Source of the DNA: Trachythela sp. YZ-2020
Taxonomy: Eukaryota; Cnidaria; Anthozoa; Malacalcyonacea; Clavulariidae
Assembly: GCA_016169945.1 (NCBI GenBank)
Contig: JADLSH010000369.1
Span: 6,714,001 to 6,778,000, forward strand
Reading direction: 5' to 3'
Length of the DNA: 64,000 bases
This document shows positions 31,275-43,125 of the stretch, piece by piece; within the stretch, counting starts at the first letter, position 1; every line of letters starts with the position of its first letter. The translations under genes were made by a program, and so were the position numbers. The notes under the pieces were generated by a model. It did not search any database and had not been told where the DNA came from. It saw nothing but the letters and a program-made list of their open reading frames with translations.

Positions 31275-32400
31275 ACTGAATATTTTTAGTAAACAGCTAA
31301 ACAGGATGATGTTGTCAAAGTTTATTGCTAGACAGACCTATCATATGTATCATTACAGTATGATGTTAATCCACATGCCAATATGCCATATCATACAATG
31401 ATCTGAAGTGGAACCAACATATAATTAATATAATCAAGATTCAAGAAAGTCAACAAACGCATCTATTTCATTATGTGAGAACAAAGCAACACAACTATTC
31501 AGCAACTTTCTCAATTTGTTTCTTTTGGTCAGTTGGAACTGCTTCAACATGGTTACAGACCTGCCAACCTTAATGAATTCTGGATAAGACATACTGTAAT
31601 CATTGTTATGTGACGTAAATTTTTAATGACTGTTTACCAATACAAAGCTTTAACTCAACAGTTTACTTAAAAATTAAACTTGGTCTTAGTGTATATGAAT
31701 GTACCGCCATTTTCTTGCAGTAAGTTTAGCGCCAGCGATACACTAATGGAGAAAACCGCATGTGCATATTAATTATTCAAGATGGCAGCCACAAAAGTAT
31801 ACGAATCTGTCGATGTACTTTTTACAAATTTAATTAGAATTACTATCAGTGTCTGATTTTATTTCACTTCAATTTCAAAGTCTAGTGATAGTTAAAATTT
31901 CAAAACTGTGAATCCGTGAGAATGTTAGCAACAAAATAATGAGTAAATGAAAAACTGTCTACAGAGGTGAAGTAATTGGTTATTGCCAGCATAAATAGGT
32001 GCACTTTCATCTTGACCTGTGGGACTGTATTTGTTTCATGTGCAACAGCTATTATCTGTGATGAATTTGAAAGATAATTTGACTGTGATACTCAGATGTT
32101 CATCTACCATTCTTCCATACACAAAGTGTACTTGAATGGTTACACTGTACACTGAAATAAAGGACAACAATTCATTAATAAATGCGAACAATGAGTATTT
32201 TGAAACTGTGAAATGAATTATGGACAAAGATGTTGTATTTTGAAATGTCATTTAGGCTTGAGGAACTATGGTTTAATATTTTCAAAAATTCTTAACAAAT
32301 TATGAACAATTACAATAAGTAGCAATTCAAAACAACAAAATTGTAAACAATTAGACTTTTTATACTTAAATATAGAGGATGCACGGCCAGGATAAGATAT
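31275..32400. other. Non-coding stretch, nothing recognised
   Basis: No coding similarity, inverted repeat or RNA gene is visible in this AT-rich stretch. Confidence 0.4.
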
Positions 32401-32436
32401 ATTAAATTCAAACGTTCTCTGACCAAATAATTTTTA

Positions 32437-32861
32437 TTCGACGAGCTTTCGGCTATCAGACCTATAGCCTTCAACGGGTAACTAACTAAATAACACAGTG
32501 ACCTATTTATTCTATAGTAAGTAATCAGTGAGCATGCAAAATGTTAAGTATTTAAGGAATGTAATTAGTGTTTCTTTAGGAGAATAGAATATTGTTCTGG
32601 TAAGTGTTTTGAGTTATCGTCTGTACCATCTATAACAGCTGTATGCCAAAATTCCAATGCTTTTCTAATCCGATAATTCCCTTTATCTATAATTTTCCCT
32701 CTCTTGAAATCAATTTTGTGTGACAAATCCCAAGCATGTTTGGCTATATTTGAATTTTTCTCAAATTTCTCTGTATTTCTGATGTGTTCTTTCTTCCTTG
32801 TCTCAAATGACCGCCCTGAATATACATGCAGTAGCCATTTTTTGGAAGGGGCACCACCCAA
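32437..32861 (-). mobile_element. Penelope-like element remnant (GIY-YIG end)
   Basis: The minus-strand frame 32861-32565 encodes a YSGRSFETRKKEHIRN segment, then SNIAKHAWDLSHKIDF, then KALEFWHTA and a PEQYSILL tail. These are the C-terminal part of the GIY-YIG endonuclease of Penelope-like retroelements. The GIY-YIG motif itself and the RT are absent, so this is a 5'-truncated 3' end. About 90 bases downstream lies a hammerhead-like sequence, as expected for the terminal repeats of these elements. Confidence 0.75.
32438..32477 (-). ncRNA. Degenerate hammerhead ribozyme-like motif of the Penelope-like remnant
   Basis: On the minus strand the order is CCGTTGA, then a 6-bp stem (GGCTAT...ATAGCC), then GAAA, then GCTCGTC. 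The second half matches a hammerhead core with a GTC cleavage triplet. The first core segment departs from the CTGANGA consensus at two positions, so activity is doubtful. Confidence 0.5.
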
Positions 32862-34116
32862 CTAGGGGGTCTGGGTGCATGCAATTTTGAAATCTAGTCC
32901 CTCTGAAATGGCATGCATTTTCAACTATTTTGGAGTGCTTTTATATTTTTAAATTGCAAGACTGAAGTGAGATTGGGTTGGCCCATCCCTTTCCTAATAT
33001 AGAATTATGTTGGCCCACCCCTCAAATCAACCGGCCCACCCCCCAAATCAACCGGCCCACCCCCGCTTCTAAATAATGAACAGAATTACTGGGGTTGGGG
33101 TGCAGGGGGGTGCGCACCCCTCCTATGCTTGGCCAAAGGGGTGCAGGAGGGGTGCCAATTTCCATATCAAATCCAAATTTTAGATTTGGCAGGGCATTTA
33201 TAAAAAAAACAATAAAATATTTGGGCCATTGGGGGCCTCTTTGACCATCTAGGCAATCTTATTTTACAAAATGTTTCTGACAAGATGACCCACTTGACCC
33301 TGCGGGGGGTTCTCAGTGATGATTCATTTGAATTCTATCAATTAATTTTTGTATGTAAATTTGGATTAATATAGTTAATAGGTGACCAGTCAAGAGGGAA
33401 TCTTGTATTCTGTTACTGGTACCTAATACATTCAAATATATTGTTGTAAAATAAATTATTTGAGATGCATTAAATTTTAATAAATACAAAAATAAATACA
33501 AAAAAACTTTTTTTTTTTTTAAATTTTATTATACGAGAACTGAAGGAAGCTATAAGCACAGTAGTGCTAGAATGAACAAAAAATCACAATTCGACAAACA
33601 AGAAGATTGAAAGTTCTCTAAAAGTAATGTCAATGGACTATTCTGAATTATATTTATGATCAAAATAATTTTTGGGCGCATCCAGGGCTTCTGAACAGAC
33701 TTTATCTTATTTCTGCGATGTAATGGATAGCTCACGTGGCTATCCAAGTAGTATTGTTCTTACACTGCTATACAATACACCTTTAGCCTTAAGAAACTGC
33801 AAAGCATAAAGGTCTTCAGATCAGAATGCAAGTTCCAATGCTCCATCATTTCAAATCACTCTTAACAACTTGACATGATCCACAACGTGTGTTTAATTGG
33901 GGCGCCTTTAAACATGGTGCTGGTATGACATTTCTTTCAGGCCTTGGAGTGTTCATCATCATTTACCAATGATAAACCATCAACACAATTCCATAATGAT
34001 CATAGTGGTGGCACCTCTTTCAGGACGGTATCATGCTGGTGAGTGATGTGACTGGCACACAGATAGATCTCACTCGTGTGAATTCTGGCCAGCATTGTTG
34101 AATTTAAACACCAAAT
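32862..34116. other. Non-coding; dispersed repeat shared with 56.6 kb
   Basis: No gene is seen. A block at about 33139-33196 (GGGTGCAGGAGGGGTGCC, then a 'catatcaaatccaaat' stretch) recurs at about 56577-56640 with few changes. A short tandem CCGGCCCACCCCC motif lies at about 33027-33065. The last 200 bases are the 3' flank of the transporter gene. Confidence 0.5.
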
Positions 34117-34719
34117 TTATACAGCCGTATACCACTGCACTGTTGGCAAAATAATGCAGTCATTGGTATTTGGTATGTCGTGTGAAGTTATCTGCTCCAA
34201 CGGATTTACAACTAAAGTCAGTGTGTCCCCATTATCAACCGTGTCTTCAAGCGTGTCCACACTTTGTTCAATGTCATTTTCCTCTTTCTTGATTGTCATA
34301 AATACCCCAAAACTATTGATAATAACAACCATAGCTAAATAGACAAATATTATAGGGAAAAACATAAGATCTTTGTCTCCAACACTATCTGGTAAATTCT
34401 CAATAACAGCAATAGCTATACTTGAATGTCTTGCTGATGAAAGCACTGTAACAGCCAGGATTGATTTCTTAGGTAGCCGTAGTAGAGAAGCAAATATGAA
34501 GGTAATAATGAGAAATGACGTAATCACAGCTGTACCAAGAGCTGTTACAGCCAAAATCATCCAAGGTGAAAATTTTTGAAGGTCTCCTTTCGCTGTTGCT
34601 TGACTAATTTTCACCCAAAACATAACAAGAAGAGCCCCAGAAGTGACGAACTTCAGAGATGTATGTAGTTTGACAACAATCTTTTTCACCAATCCAATGA
34701 ATCTTAAAAGTCGTCCAAC
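34117..34719 (-). CDS. SLC10/SBF-like transporter, copy A, last exon
   Basis: This is the third exon of the minus-strand copy, after a CAG acceptor at 34720-34722, with the stop at 34117-34119 and 200 codons. It encodes four hydrophobic segments: TSGALLVMFWVKI, a long WMILAVTALGTAVITSFLIITFIFASLL, a KSILAVTVLSSARHSSIAIAVI segment, and FFPIIFVYLAMVVIINSFGVFM. The last two segments, with SARHSS, resemble the last membrane helices and crossover region of SBF-fold (bile acid:sodium symporter family) proteins. A 50-residue soluble tail follows. The copy B exon is about 90% similar until this tail, where copy B is longer. Confidence 0.75.
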   Translation of the reverse strand, partial: VGRLLRFIGLVKKIVVKLHTSLKFVTSGALLVMFWVKISQATAKGDLQKFSPWMILAVTALGTAVITSFLIITFIFASLLRLPKKSILAVTVLSSARHSSIAIAVIENLPDSVGDKDLMFFPIIFVYLAMVVIINSFGVFMTIKKEENDIEQSVDTLEDTVDNGDTLTLVVNPLEQITSHDIPNTNDCIILPTVQWYTAV

Positions 34720-35024
34720 CTGAAAAATATCATACAATAAAATTTGTTTTGGAATAGAAAAATGACGTAGTGCAAATATCCAGGTAATTTTAACAGAACC
34801 AGATTATGCAAGGGTGATATACACAACCAAGTATTTCAGTAGCCTGATGTTTGGTTAAAATTAACCCTTTTTCATCATCATGGCGAAAACCCCTTCGTCG
34901 TTTGAATCGCTGGAGATTGGTGGAACACCATCTGTTACTTCCAATCTATCTCTTGAGAATTAAAAGACAATAAAATGACGGTCCGGTTGGTGCTGAAAAC
35001 AATGAGATATCTTGCTAAAGTTCA

Positions 35025-35345
35025 TTAACATGGCGCCCAACGTAACTTGTAAGTCAGGCAAGAATACGTAAACTTATCTCTTTTGTAAGCTCCGTTAATA
35101 TAGGCTAGGTTAACTCAGGTCCTGTTCGTTTCTCCAGTGCTGATCTTCCATGGTCATGTTGTTTCATAAAAACATGCTACGTACTCCGAATACATGCAGA
35201 AACAATCAATTGGTCATCAACATGGCGCCAGAGGGAACATGCATGCCAAGGCAAAAATATGTAAATTATTTATTATTCCTGTTCCTTCCCATAGTGCGTT
35301 CTCCCATGGACGTGTTGTTTTATAACATGTCATAACGTACTTCAA
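35025..35345. repeat. Imperfect tandem duplication of about 183 bp in copy A intron 2
   Basis: The order CATTAACATGGCGCC...TGCTGATCTTCCATGG...ATGTTGTTTCATAA at about 35025-35175 recurs as CATCAACATGGCGCC...CTCCCATGG...GTGTTGTTTTATAA at about 35208-35345. It is diverged, so an old duplication. Confidence 0.55.
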
Positions 35346-35457
35346 TGTCTATCGTAATTTGTTGTATCTCATGTTTGTGAATAATATTGACAAATGTATT
35401 GAAATAACATAAAGTAAATATAATGCACTGAATATACAAACAATTATTGATACTTAC

Positions 35458-35637
35458 AATCAAAGGTAAAAGAATAAACAAAACCACTCCAGGCAATATG
35501 GTGAGAAAACTGACACTGGCAGTCTGAAATGCTGGTATCAACCATGTGGTCATAACAGGAACTGTAAAGACTGATATAATGGTCGCAATCACTGCAATCA
35601 GTAATGTCAATGCTCGATCACCATTGGCTGCTGTTAC
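35458..35637 (-). CDS. SLC10/SBF-like transporter, copy A, middle exon
   Basis: A 180-bp phase-0 exon between a TTGTAG acceptor and a GTAAGT donor. It encodes VTAANGDRALTLLIAV and two more hydrophobic helices. The A-N-G-D-R-A-L segment corresponds to the discontinuous-helix region that binds substrate or sodium in SBF-fold transporters (family knowledge). It is identical in length to the copy B exon at 55098-55277 and nearly identical in sequence. Confidence 0.8.
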
Positions 35638-36248
35638 CTACAAAAGAATAAAACAACGTTAGAAAATTGGACAAGCATTCACCTTACTGATCTGGCTGTT
35701 GCTGAAGCAAGCTAAGACTACTTGTTGGATACAGATGTATAAAGTGTATAGTAACTGTAATACGAAGGGGTTACGCAGGCTAGGAGTAAAATTTTCACGG
35801 ACATTGTTCAAAATTTTTTTAACTTGGAGTTAATGATACCCTGAATGAGAGGGAGAGGGTTTCCTGTTTTGCGATAGTCTGCGAAGGAAATCGCCTGGTA
35901 CGAAGCTATAGGGATCGCCTCAGAAAATCTCAAACCCATTTATCTACTATTTGTAGCGGGCTCAGCTAGCGCACCTATAAGTACAACTAACAAGAATAAT
36001 CTACAACCACTTTGATCGAGCTATCGCCAAAGAAATATGTCCGAGCAACCTGAACAAGTCCTACAATTTCATGAGAGTACTCCTACAGAGGTGCTTCGTA
36101 CATCTATAGTGATGCACAGACATTGGATCGGTGGTAATTATCTTTTATACGTCTCTTCATGCTGTATTACAACGTATTCTGAACTTTTTACCATAGTCAC
36201 AGTACGGTGGTTCTGAAGTCATGCATACTATAAGTGTCGCGACTGTTA
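35638..36248. other. Intron 1 of transporter copy A, proximal part
   Basis: Intronic DNA on the minus strand without recognisable features other than the acceptor at its left edge. Confidence 0.5.
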
Positions 36249-37630
36249 ATTAGATTTCCGTTTCAATATGTTTAAGTTAAAACCGAACGCTTACGAGGCC
36301 GGACTCATATTTTGGACTTATATTTTGGATTAATAGTTGTGACTAACTATAAGCTAGTATATACCGTTATACGTCTTATCTCAACGTGTTGTCTCGTAGC
36401 TCAATATCTCTCGTTTTACTTTTATCCGCCCTCGCCCTCCGTGTGACAACCCGCAGCCGTCATAGCATTCGCTAATATTTTATCTTCCAAACTTTGCAAA
36501 GTTTTCTTTTTACGAGTTGTTTTTAATCTTTGCTCATTAGTCTATATAGTCTAACCTGCCGTTACGCTTTAGGTATCCTGTACTGCTGTAGTTATAGCAG
36601 GGCCTTTTTTAAGAAATCGTTAGTGTGGGGGGGGGGCGCATCGTCGAAAGGGGACGTAGCAAGTAGGTGGTGTATTACAGGTGTGGGAAGGTGAAGGAGG
36701 TCTTGGGGTGCTCCCCCAGAAAATTTTTGTATTCTTGAGTCTCTGTGGCTTGATTTCCTGCATTTTCAGAGACAATTTTTGATATATTCCATCTAAACGG
36801 AGCCAGGTTTTGTTGTGAGAATACCATAACTTTCCTCTAAACTCAGTTTTCCCCCCTTTTTTGCTTATACTTTGGACAAAAGGGACCTTCACTGGGGGGG
36901 CCAAAATAGCTTACTGGGAGGCCAACATGGGGGCTGGGGAGGCTTTGGCCCCTCCAGTACATTAGTTAAAAAAAGGCCCTGAGTTATAGTTATACACATG
37001 GTTTTAACGCACTATGTTTAGTCTAGGTTTTTACGTGCTTATTTAACCTATATTTTGCCATACTATTGCCTAGTTTTACTTTTAGCATTGGTGTATTATA
37101 TATATTGGGAATTGATTGAGATTTGGGACATTAGTCCTTACAGTTCCCTCCTTGCCAGGCAATTTCTGCGTACATGTTTATTCTTGCATAACGTCTGACT
37201 CAAGGTTGAATTAAGGATGAATAACAATGTAAAGTTTTAATGACTAGGAAGCTTTCTATTGTCGACGATACTTGCGTGTTGGCCGCCACACGTAATGTCT
37301 TAAATATTTTATTTTAATATTTGTATTTGCTGGGGGTACAAAGTCACAAGAATAGTTGTACCTCGTGGTGTGATCTATTTTGCCATGAGATAATATCAAC
37401 ATGTGGTGTTTCACTTACTTGCAACGAGATAATCTTTGACCTGTTGTTATATGACTTGTTTTGCCATGAGATGGTCTGAACATGTGGCGTTTCATATATT
37501 TTCCCATCAGCTTATTATTTTCTATAGATTATTTAACTTGTGTGAGATTTGCTTTGCCATGAGATAATTTCAACATGTGGCCTCGTAAGCGTTCGGTTTT
37601 AACTTAAACATATTGAAACGGAAATCTAAT
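36249..37630. mobile_element. Element with 52-bp perfect terminal inverted repeats
   Basis: Positions 36249-36300 (ATTAGATTTCCG...ACGAGGCC) are the exact reverse complement of 37579-37630. Inside, three degenerate copies of a TTTGCCATGAGAT...AACATGTGG word occur at about 37380-37580, and a hAT-like MITE is inserted. It has no coding capacity. The flanks show no clear target duplication, so the superfamily is not assigned. Confidence 0.75.
36590..36989 (-). mobile_element. hAT-like MITE with exact 8-bp target duplication
   Basis: AGTTATAG at 36590-36597 and 36982-36989 flanks a 384-bp element beginning CAGGGCCTTTTTTAA and ending TTAAAAAAAGGCCCTG. Termini starting CAG and an 8-bp duplication are diagnostic of hAT. 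Related copies lie at 17744-18057 and, by internal similarity, at 46761-47247 and about 2380-2490. Confidence 0.85.
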
Positions 37631-37959
37631 AGTAGGTTTAAGCCAAGTCTCTGAGAGAACGCAAACGTCTATATTTGGTTACGTTTGTAAGTTAATTCTA
37701 AATAGAGTGCCGAACAAGCGTCCGGGCGGTCCAGCTTAACTAGAGATCTAGCGTTTATTACAATACACGTAGCCGTAGGAATAGAGCGGCTTTTCGGTGG
37801 GCCAGATTTACTAACATTTATATAAGAGCTCGCTCAGCTCGGGGTCTGATATCTAGTTGTGGATGACCTCGGCTGTGCTTTACATTACGAAAAATGGTAT
37901 TCCTAGCAGTTATATGGACAGGGATGAAGTGAGTTTGCGCTAGGGATCCACCTTTTGTC

Positions 37960-39440
37960 TCTCCCATGGTTGAACATCTTTTAAAACGATGGAAAAACGC
38001 TATAAACAAGAAAGACGTTGAATCAAGTCATTTCTTACAAGAAAGGATAAATAAACTTATACAAGAAAACCAGCTTAAGGCAGTTAAACAAGAAAATAAG
38101 AATCAAGCCTGTGGGACAAAGAAATGGTGGTCTATAACAACATATCTGGCCGTGCAAATTGCGATGTTCCTCTAAGTTTTCTCATTCACCGTAAGGTAAT
38201 GAATGAGTACTCAACACAGATTCCGAGTATATTACCCCTCAAACTATTAGTATTCCTGACGGCACTAGAGTACCTGAACTGTCCCATAAAACCGAAATAT
38301 CCCATGTTATGACGAATGAAATTCACAAGGACCAGTTTGCGTACAGAAAAGGCCACAATTCAACAATGGCTTTAATAAAAACTCGTTCGACTTTAGCAAG
38401 GCTTTTGATTCAGTGCCACATGAAATTTTGTGTAAAAAGTTAAAGCAGCTTCCTATAAATCCGTATGTTATTAACTGTATTATAAATTTCCTAACAGACA
38501 GACGTCAACGAGTTGTCGTAGACGGTATAAAGACAGAGTTCCTTGCCATAAATCGTGGTGTCCCCCAGGGAACAGTGTTAGGACCTGTCCTATTTTCAAT
38601 CATGATAAAAGAACTGAAATGATATAAGAAAATTTGCGGACGATATGAATTTAAGTGTTAAAGTAACAAATGATAGTGATACGTCAGACATTGAGACCAA
38701 AAACATCATTGACTGGGCTGATACAAATCGTATGAAATTAAATTAAAGAAAAACATGGGAGATGGTTATATATGGCAATATAGCACATCCACTTCCTGAT
38801 CCATTACCTGCGATAACTCGTAAAAGCTGGCTGAAAGTTCTCGGTGCGACATTCCAAGAAAACCCATTGAATTGAGACATGCACTTTGACGAATTAATGA
38901 GCAAGGCCTGTGGCAGAATGTACATTATCCGTATTTGCAAATATTATGGTTTTCCCAAGCAGCAATTGGATCTACTCTTCCATAGCCTCATTGTATCTGT
39001 ATTAGTTTTTAGTATAGAAGTTTGGGGATGTGCATCATACAACAAGTACCTTAGCCAAATTGACAAATCATTCAATCGTGCACATATAGGTATGGTTATC
39101 TTCTTCATAAACTATCCATTGTGGATATGCTAAGTAATAAAGACAAGAAATTGTGGGCTAAGATTACGACTGACCCCAACCATGCATTGCAGGACCTCGG
39201 TTGCCACCTACACGTGATTTTAAATTACGTAAGCGCGGACATGAATACGAATTGCCTTTTATTAGAACAGAAAGATTTAAAACTGCCTTTTTATAATTAT
39301 TGAATTAATTCACGTAGGTTTCTGAGAACGGAGATATTTAAGCGCACATTTGTAAATAGATGCCTTTTTAACTTACATAATGATCGAATTAATTCTTATA
39401 GGTTTTTAAGATCACGCAATGACTGTATTATATAGTAGGT
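37960..39440 (+). pseudogene. Decayed CR1/L2-like LINE reverse transcriptase
   Basis: Fragments in several plus-strand frames. There is a helical linker at 37966-38170, a DQFAYRKGHNSTMALIKT segment near 38330, and FSKAFDSVPHEIL near 38390. The GVPQGTVLGPVLFS motif lies near 38560, and the thumb/connection region (MYIIRICKYYGFP...EVWGCASYNKYL) lies at 38900-39060. The catalytic YADD is degraded near 38640 (FADDM-like) and frames change several times. It is an old, dead insertion in intron 1 of transporter copy A. Confidence 0.7.
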
Positions 39441-41786
39441 TAATGTAAAGAACTTAACCAAGTTCGGTATTATATTGTAAACTCACACGTTTGTTGTAGA
39501 GCACTTTTTAACAAAGATTTATTTATAAACTCCATTTGAAAGGCAAATCTTGATGCGGGCGAGACCTTACACAATTTTCTTTCGGGATGCGCATTAACAT
39601 TGGGCTGACTGGTTAGGCTAGCTAGTACTGACTTTACTATTACGCTCACTCCTCCGCAGAGCCAATTATACGATCAGATTAATGTTCCATTGCGCTAGAA
39701 GGTACACAGTATGAAGTTAACCGCTGAATTCATCTTTTTCTCGCGCGCCTTTCAAAATTCAAAGCCTCTGGGGAGGAGAGAGGTAATTACATACAGTACT
39801 TTATTTCCAGGGAGACAGGAATCTTTAATTGCAAAAAGACATCACCATTAGTGTGTGATTTTCAAACTTTAATTACTTGTTAGTTAGACACATTATTTAT
39901 TTTATAACAAGACGCTCTAGAGAGCGTTAAGCTGGGGCTATTTAAGGGATGGAGAAAATAGCCAAGCGTGGCAGCGTCACAGTATAGAGACGACCAGTAG
40001 TTTTTTCTAATAAATAGAGCTCCGCGTGACCGCGTTATTGCGCGTTTATGTCTCAATTATATTCAACACTGATGTCTAGTTTCTCTTTAGTTTCCCACAA
40101 ATACAAATAAATACCCACGTATGGTACGTTCGCTCAACTGAATTTATGTGGTTTTTCCCCGATAATGATCAATATAAAATCTGATTGTAATGATCAAGAA
40201 TCACTGTTTTCTTTTTTAACTATATTTGTTTTGTGCGACGGACTTCTAAATGGGAACAGACATGAAACTAATGGTGTTTGTATGGCGTCAATTGTCAGCC
40301 AATTTGCGAAAGTCTACTGACCAGATCTGCGGGCATAAACGAGGGCTTAACCATGCTATATGTTAAAACACACCACGCACTGTCACTAGCTAGACTTGGC
40401 CTGCTGTGCAGACATCGCTCGTAAACAACCTTTATTATAAGACTATGCATCTCAAACAATATCTTAAGTCAATTGCAAAAACAAATTTCTATTCAAATTC
40501 AAATTAATATCGTGGGTTCAACTTAAGCCTGGTTTTATTTATCGCCTATGGTCGGCGATACATTGTTATTGATCATTGAAGGAGAAAATTATTTCATGTA
40601 GACAAAGTATTTTACTCATCAATGATAAAAAATAATGAAAACCTGTCGCCGATTAATGAAAACCAGGCTTTAGAATCACTCATCAAATTATAAGCCTATT
40701 AATACTGTCTCAGTCAAGTGTCCTCTTCGTTTTGAGAAGTTAAATTAACTAGAAAACATTCCAGTCAGAATCTTTACGGCTGATCGAAGCACAACTGCGT
40801 CAAATTCAATAGGTAAATATCTTAATCATGCTGGTTTACATGGAATATAATTATCAAACTCGTTTCTGTTATCACACTGGTCTCCAGCATCAAATTCAAT
40901 TAATGTATATTAATGCAAAGTTAAAGACTTTTATTTCGATATTAAAGAAATAAACTTGTCTAGTGTCTTTGTCTTTGAAATAGGTTTACGTTCTTAGACG
41001 TTTTTTATCAAAGCATACTTATATAATGCAGCGCCTACAATCAATATATTATATTATTGTTACCGATAAGTAAGATTTACTTATTGGCAACAATAATGTC
41101 ATATATATAGATGCATTATTACTGCAGTACTACAGAAAATAGTTCATGTTCGGTCATCTGGCATATTGGTCAATTGGATTATTGGTCTATGTTTGTCACG
41201 AAATCCAATTGGCAATTCACCAGGACGCTTTGAGTGCTTTGAGCGCATGCATTGACCATGCATGGGCATGGTCTATCCTTAATGTTACAAATAGAATGTT
41301 TCCATGACCTGCATCATGGGCAACCTGACATAAGCATATACTTAAACCGTTTACACATTACTTTCTACTGACATCTCAAACGACATGTGCATAGTGCGGC
41401 ATGTAAATTTATCAATATTTAGCAAATAAATTAATTGTCGTGTTTTCCATGTTTTCTAAATGATTTATAACAAGAGAAATACTTAGTCTTATAGTCTTAA
41501 AATAAGCTCCATGGTTTATGTACTGTATTATCACACTTTTACCTTTCGAACGAAGGCTAATTTCATCGCAGGATTAGTAACTGCATCAAGGGTAGCTAGT
41601 AAGGTCAATTGGCTATACTATCCTCCTAGCGAAGCCGAAGGGTCTTCGTTCGAAATGTCGAAATTTCTCAGGTAGTTAAGGCACAAATTACGGCAGCGTT
41701 TATATACTGTACTTTACTGTACACGTACAAATAAGAAATCACGCAGCAACCGTTTATATACAGTATCTTATAAAAAATACACTTAC
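39441..41786. other. Intron 1 of transporter copy A, distal part
   Basis: No exon is seen. Words around 40184-40275 and 40345-40430 match, in reverse complement, the corresponding intron of copy B (about 51735-51820 and 51490-51640). The intron was therefore part of the duplicated unit. Confidence 0.5.
40525..40670. mobile_element. MITE with AAGCCTGGTTTT termini
   Basis: AAGCCTGGTTTTATTTATCG on the left is mirrored by CGATTAATGAAAACCAGGCTT on the right. Inner words (CAATGATAAAAAATAAT and TTATTGATCATTG) are also partly mirrored. About 146 bp, no coding capacity, target duplication ambiguous. Confidence 0.6.
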
Positions 41787-42233
41787 CACAACAGTAGGAA
41801 ATGCTGACGCGCATGGAGAAACACAAAATATCTGTAGACCAATACGAAATTCTTCCGGACCAAAATCTGGTAATTCAATTGACCAGCTCTTGTTTAATGT
41901 AACATTTTCTGAATGTAAACCTGACCTGGGAACATCTCGAAACTTTGGTAACATCAGTAACTTCGTTCCAATAACTGGAGTGAGCAGTAGAACAACGATT
42001 AATCCCAAGGCAGTCTCTTTATAACAACGTAGAGCAGATCGAATCTCTGTTAAACGAAATTTCGTTCCGATTACAAAAAATAATGTGACAATACACATCT
42101 GCACAACAGGTAGTTTTCCATTAAGGTAGACTGCAGGAGCAGGGAAAATAATTCCAAGAGGAATGATAAATAATGTTCCAATAGGAAGGAAATGTTTGGA
42201 AAAAAATGCCGTAATCGCTTCGCCTTTGCACAT
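41787..42233 (-). CDS. SLC10/SBF-like transporter, copy A, first coding exon
   Basis: A 447-bp exon from an ATG at 42233 to a GTAAGT donor, ending in phase 0 after P-T-V-V. It encodes three or four membrane helices: HFLPIGTLFIIPLGIIFP, VVQMCIVTLFFVIGTKFRL, ALGLIVVLLLTPVIGTKLL, and after a variable soluble loop GLQIFCVSPCASAFPTV. The pattern matches the N-terminal half of SLC10A7/BASS4-type SBF-like proteins. The substrate is unknown. The intron to the next exon is about 6.1 kb. Copy B has an exon of exactly the same length. Confidence 0.8.
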
Positions 42234-42430
42234 TTTGATATTTTGCTATATATCGACCAAGGTAGCTTAAGTCGTTGTTTGTACACTTTCCTATGTTAAT
42301 TGTGAAAGCAATCGCAAGTCTGATAAGAGCTCTCAAGTTAGCTGTGCTTTTATAGCCTATAATGTAGGTTTTGCATGTGTAATCTTTCATCGTCATCCCG
42401 GTTGTAGGTATACGTAGACCAGCTCAAGCA
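42234..42430 (-). promoter_or_regulatory. Conserved upstream region of transporter copy A
   Basis: Read on the minus strand, this 200-bp block aligns with the 200 bp upstream of copy B. Shared words include CTACAACCGGGATGACGATGAAA, CTTGAGAGCTCTTATCAGACTTGCG, GGAAAGTGTACAAACAACGAC and CGATATATAGC. It probably holds the 5' UTR and promoter. No canonical TATA box position can be fixed. Confidence 0.5.
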
Positions 42431-43125
42431 CGTAAAATTGTAAGGCATAGAACGAAACCCGGACTTGGACCCGAAACGGACTCCGTAGAATCGATCTCGT
42501 CATAAATCGACTCGTCATAAATCGATTAACATTTAATTATATACCATATTTTTAAAGATGTAACTTTAGACTTTAAAATAACTTATTTTTCTTGTAAATT
42601 AGACAAAACCATAAACATTATTGCATCAGTCTTCATTTGCGTGGCAATGCAAAATATCGCCAAATGTAAACACTGGTCGCGAATAAGTAGACTAAAATTG
42701 AAGCAGATTAATGCGTCGACGTCTGATTTTCGCCCATTTGTCAACCATGCACTATTTTAATTTATGCAGATCTTGTCAACAATGACCACGCATCAGTTTT
42801 CAGGGTTGGGTTACGAGTCGGGTCATATTCGTCGCAAAACACAGGTTGCATGACCTGTTTTTGGCATTTGAACAAATAGTGTCGTTGGCCATAAGGCCAT
42901 TTCACGAAAAGATTCCATATTCTAAACAAAAAGTAAAATAATTCCCTATTCCAAAATTCCTCCCCGTCCCTCGAACGAGTTTGAGAGTTATTTTACCAAA
43001 AAATGAGTTATTTTACGGAGTCTGAATCCGGGTCCGAGTCCAAGTCCTGTTTTCGTAGTATGCCGAAACTCAAATAACTCGCCATCTGCTTGAAATGATT
43101 TCCGGTCATGTACAAAGAGCATATT

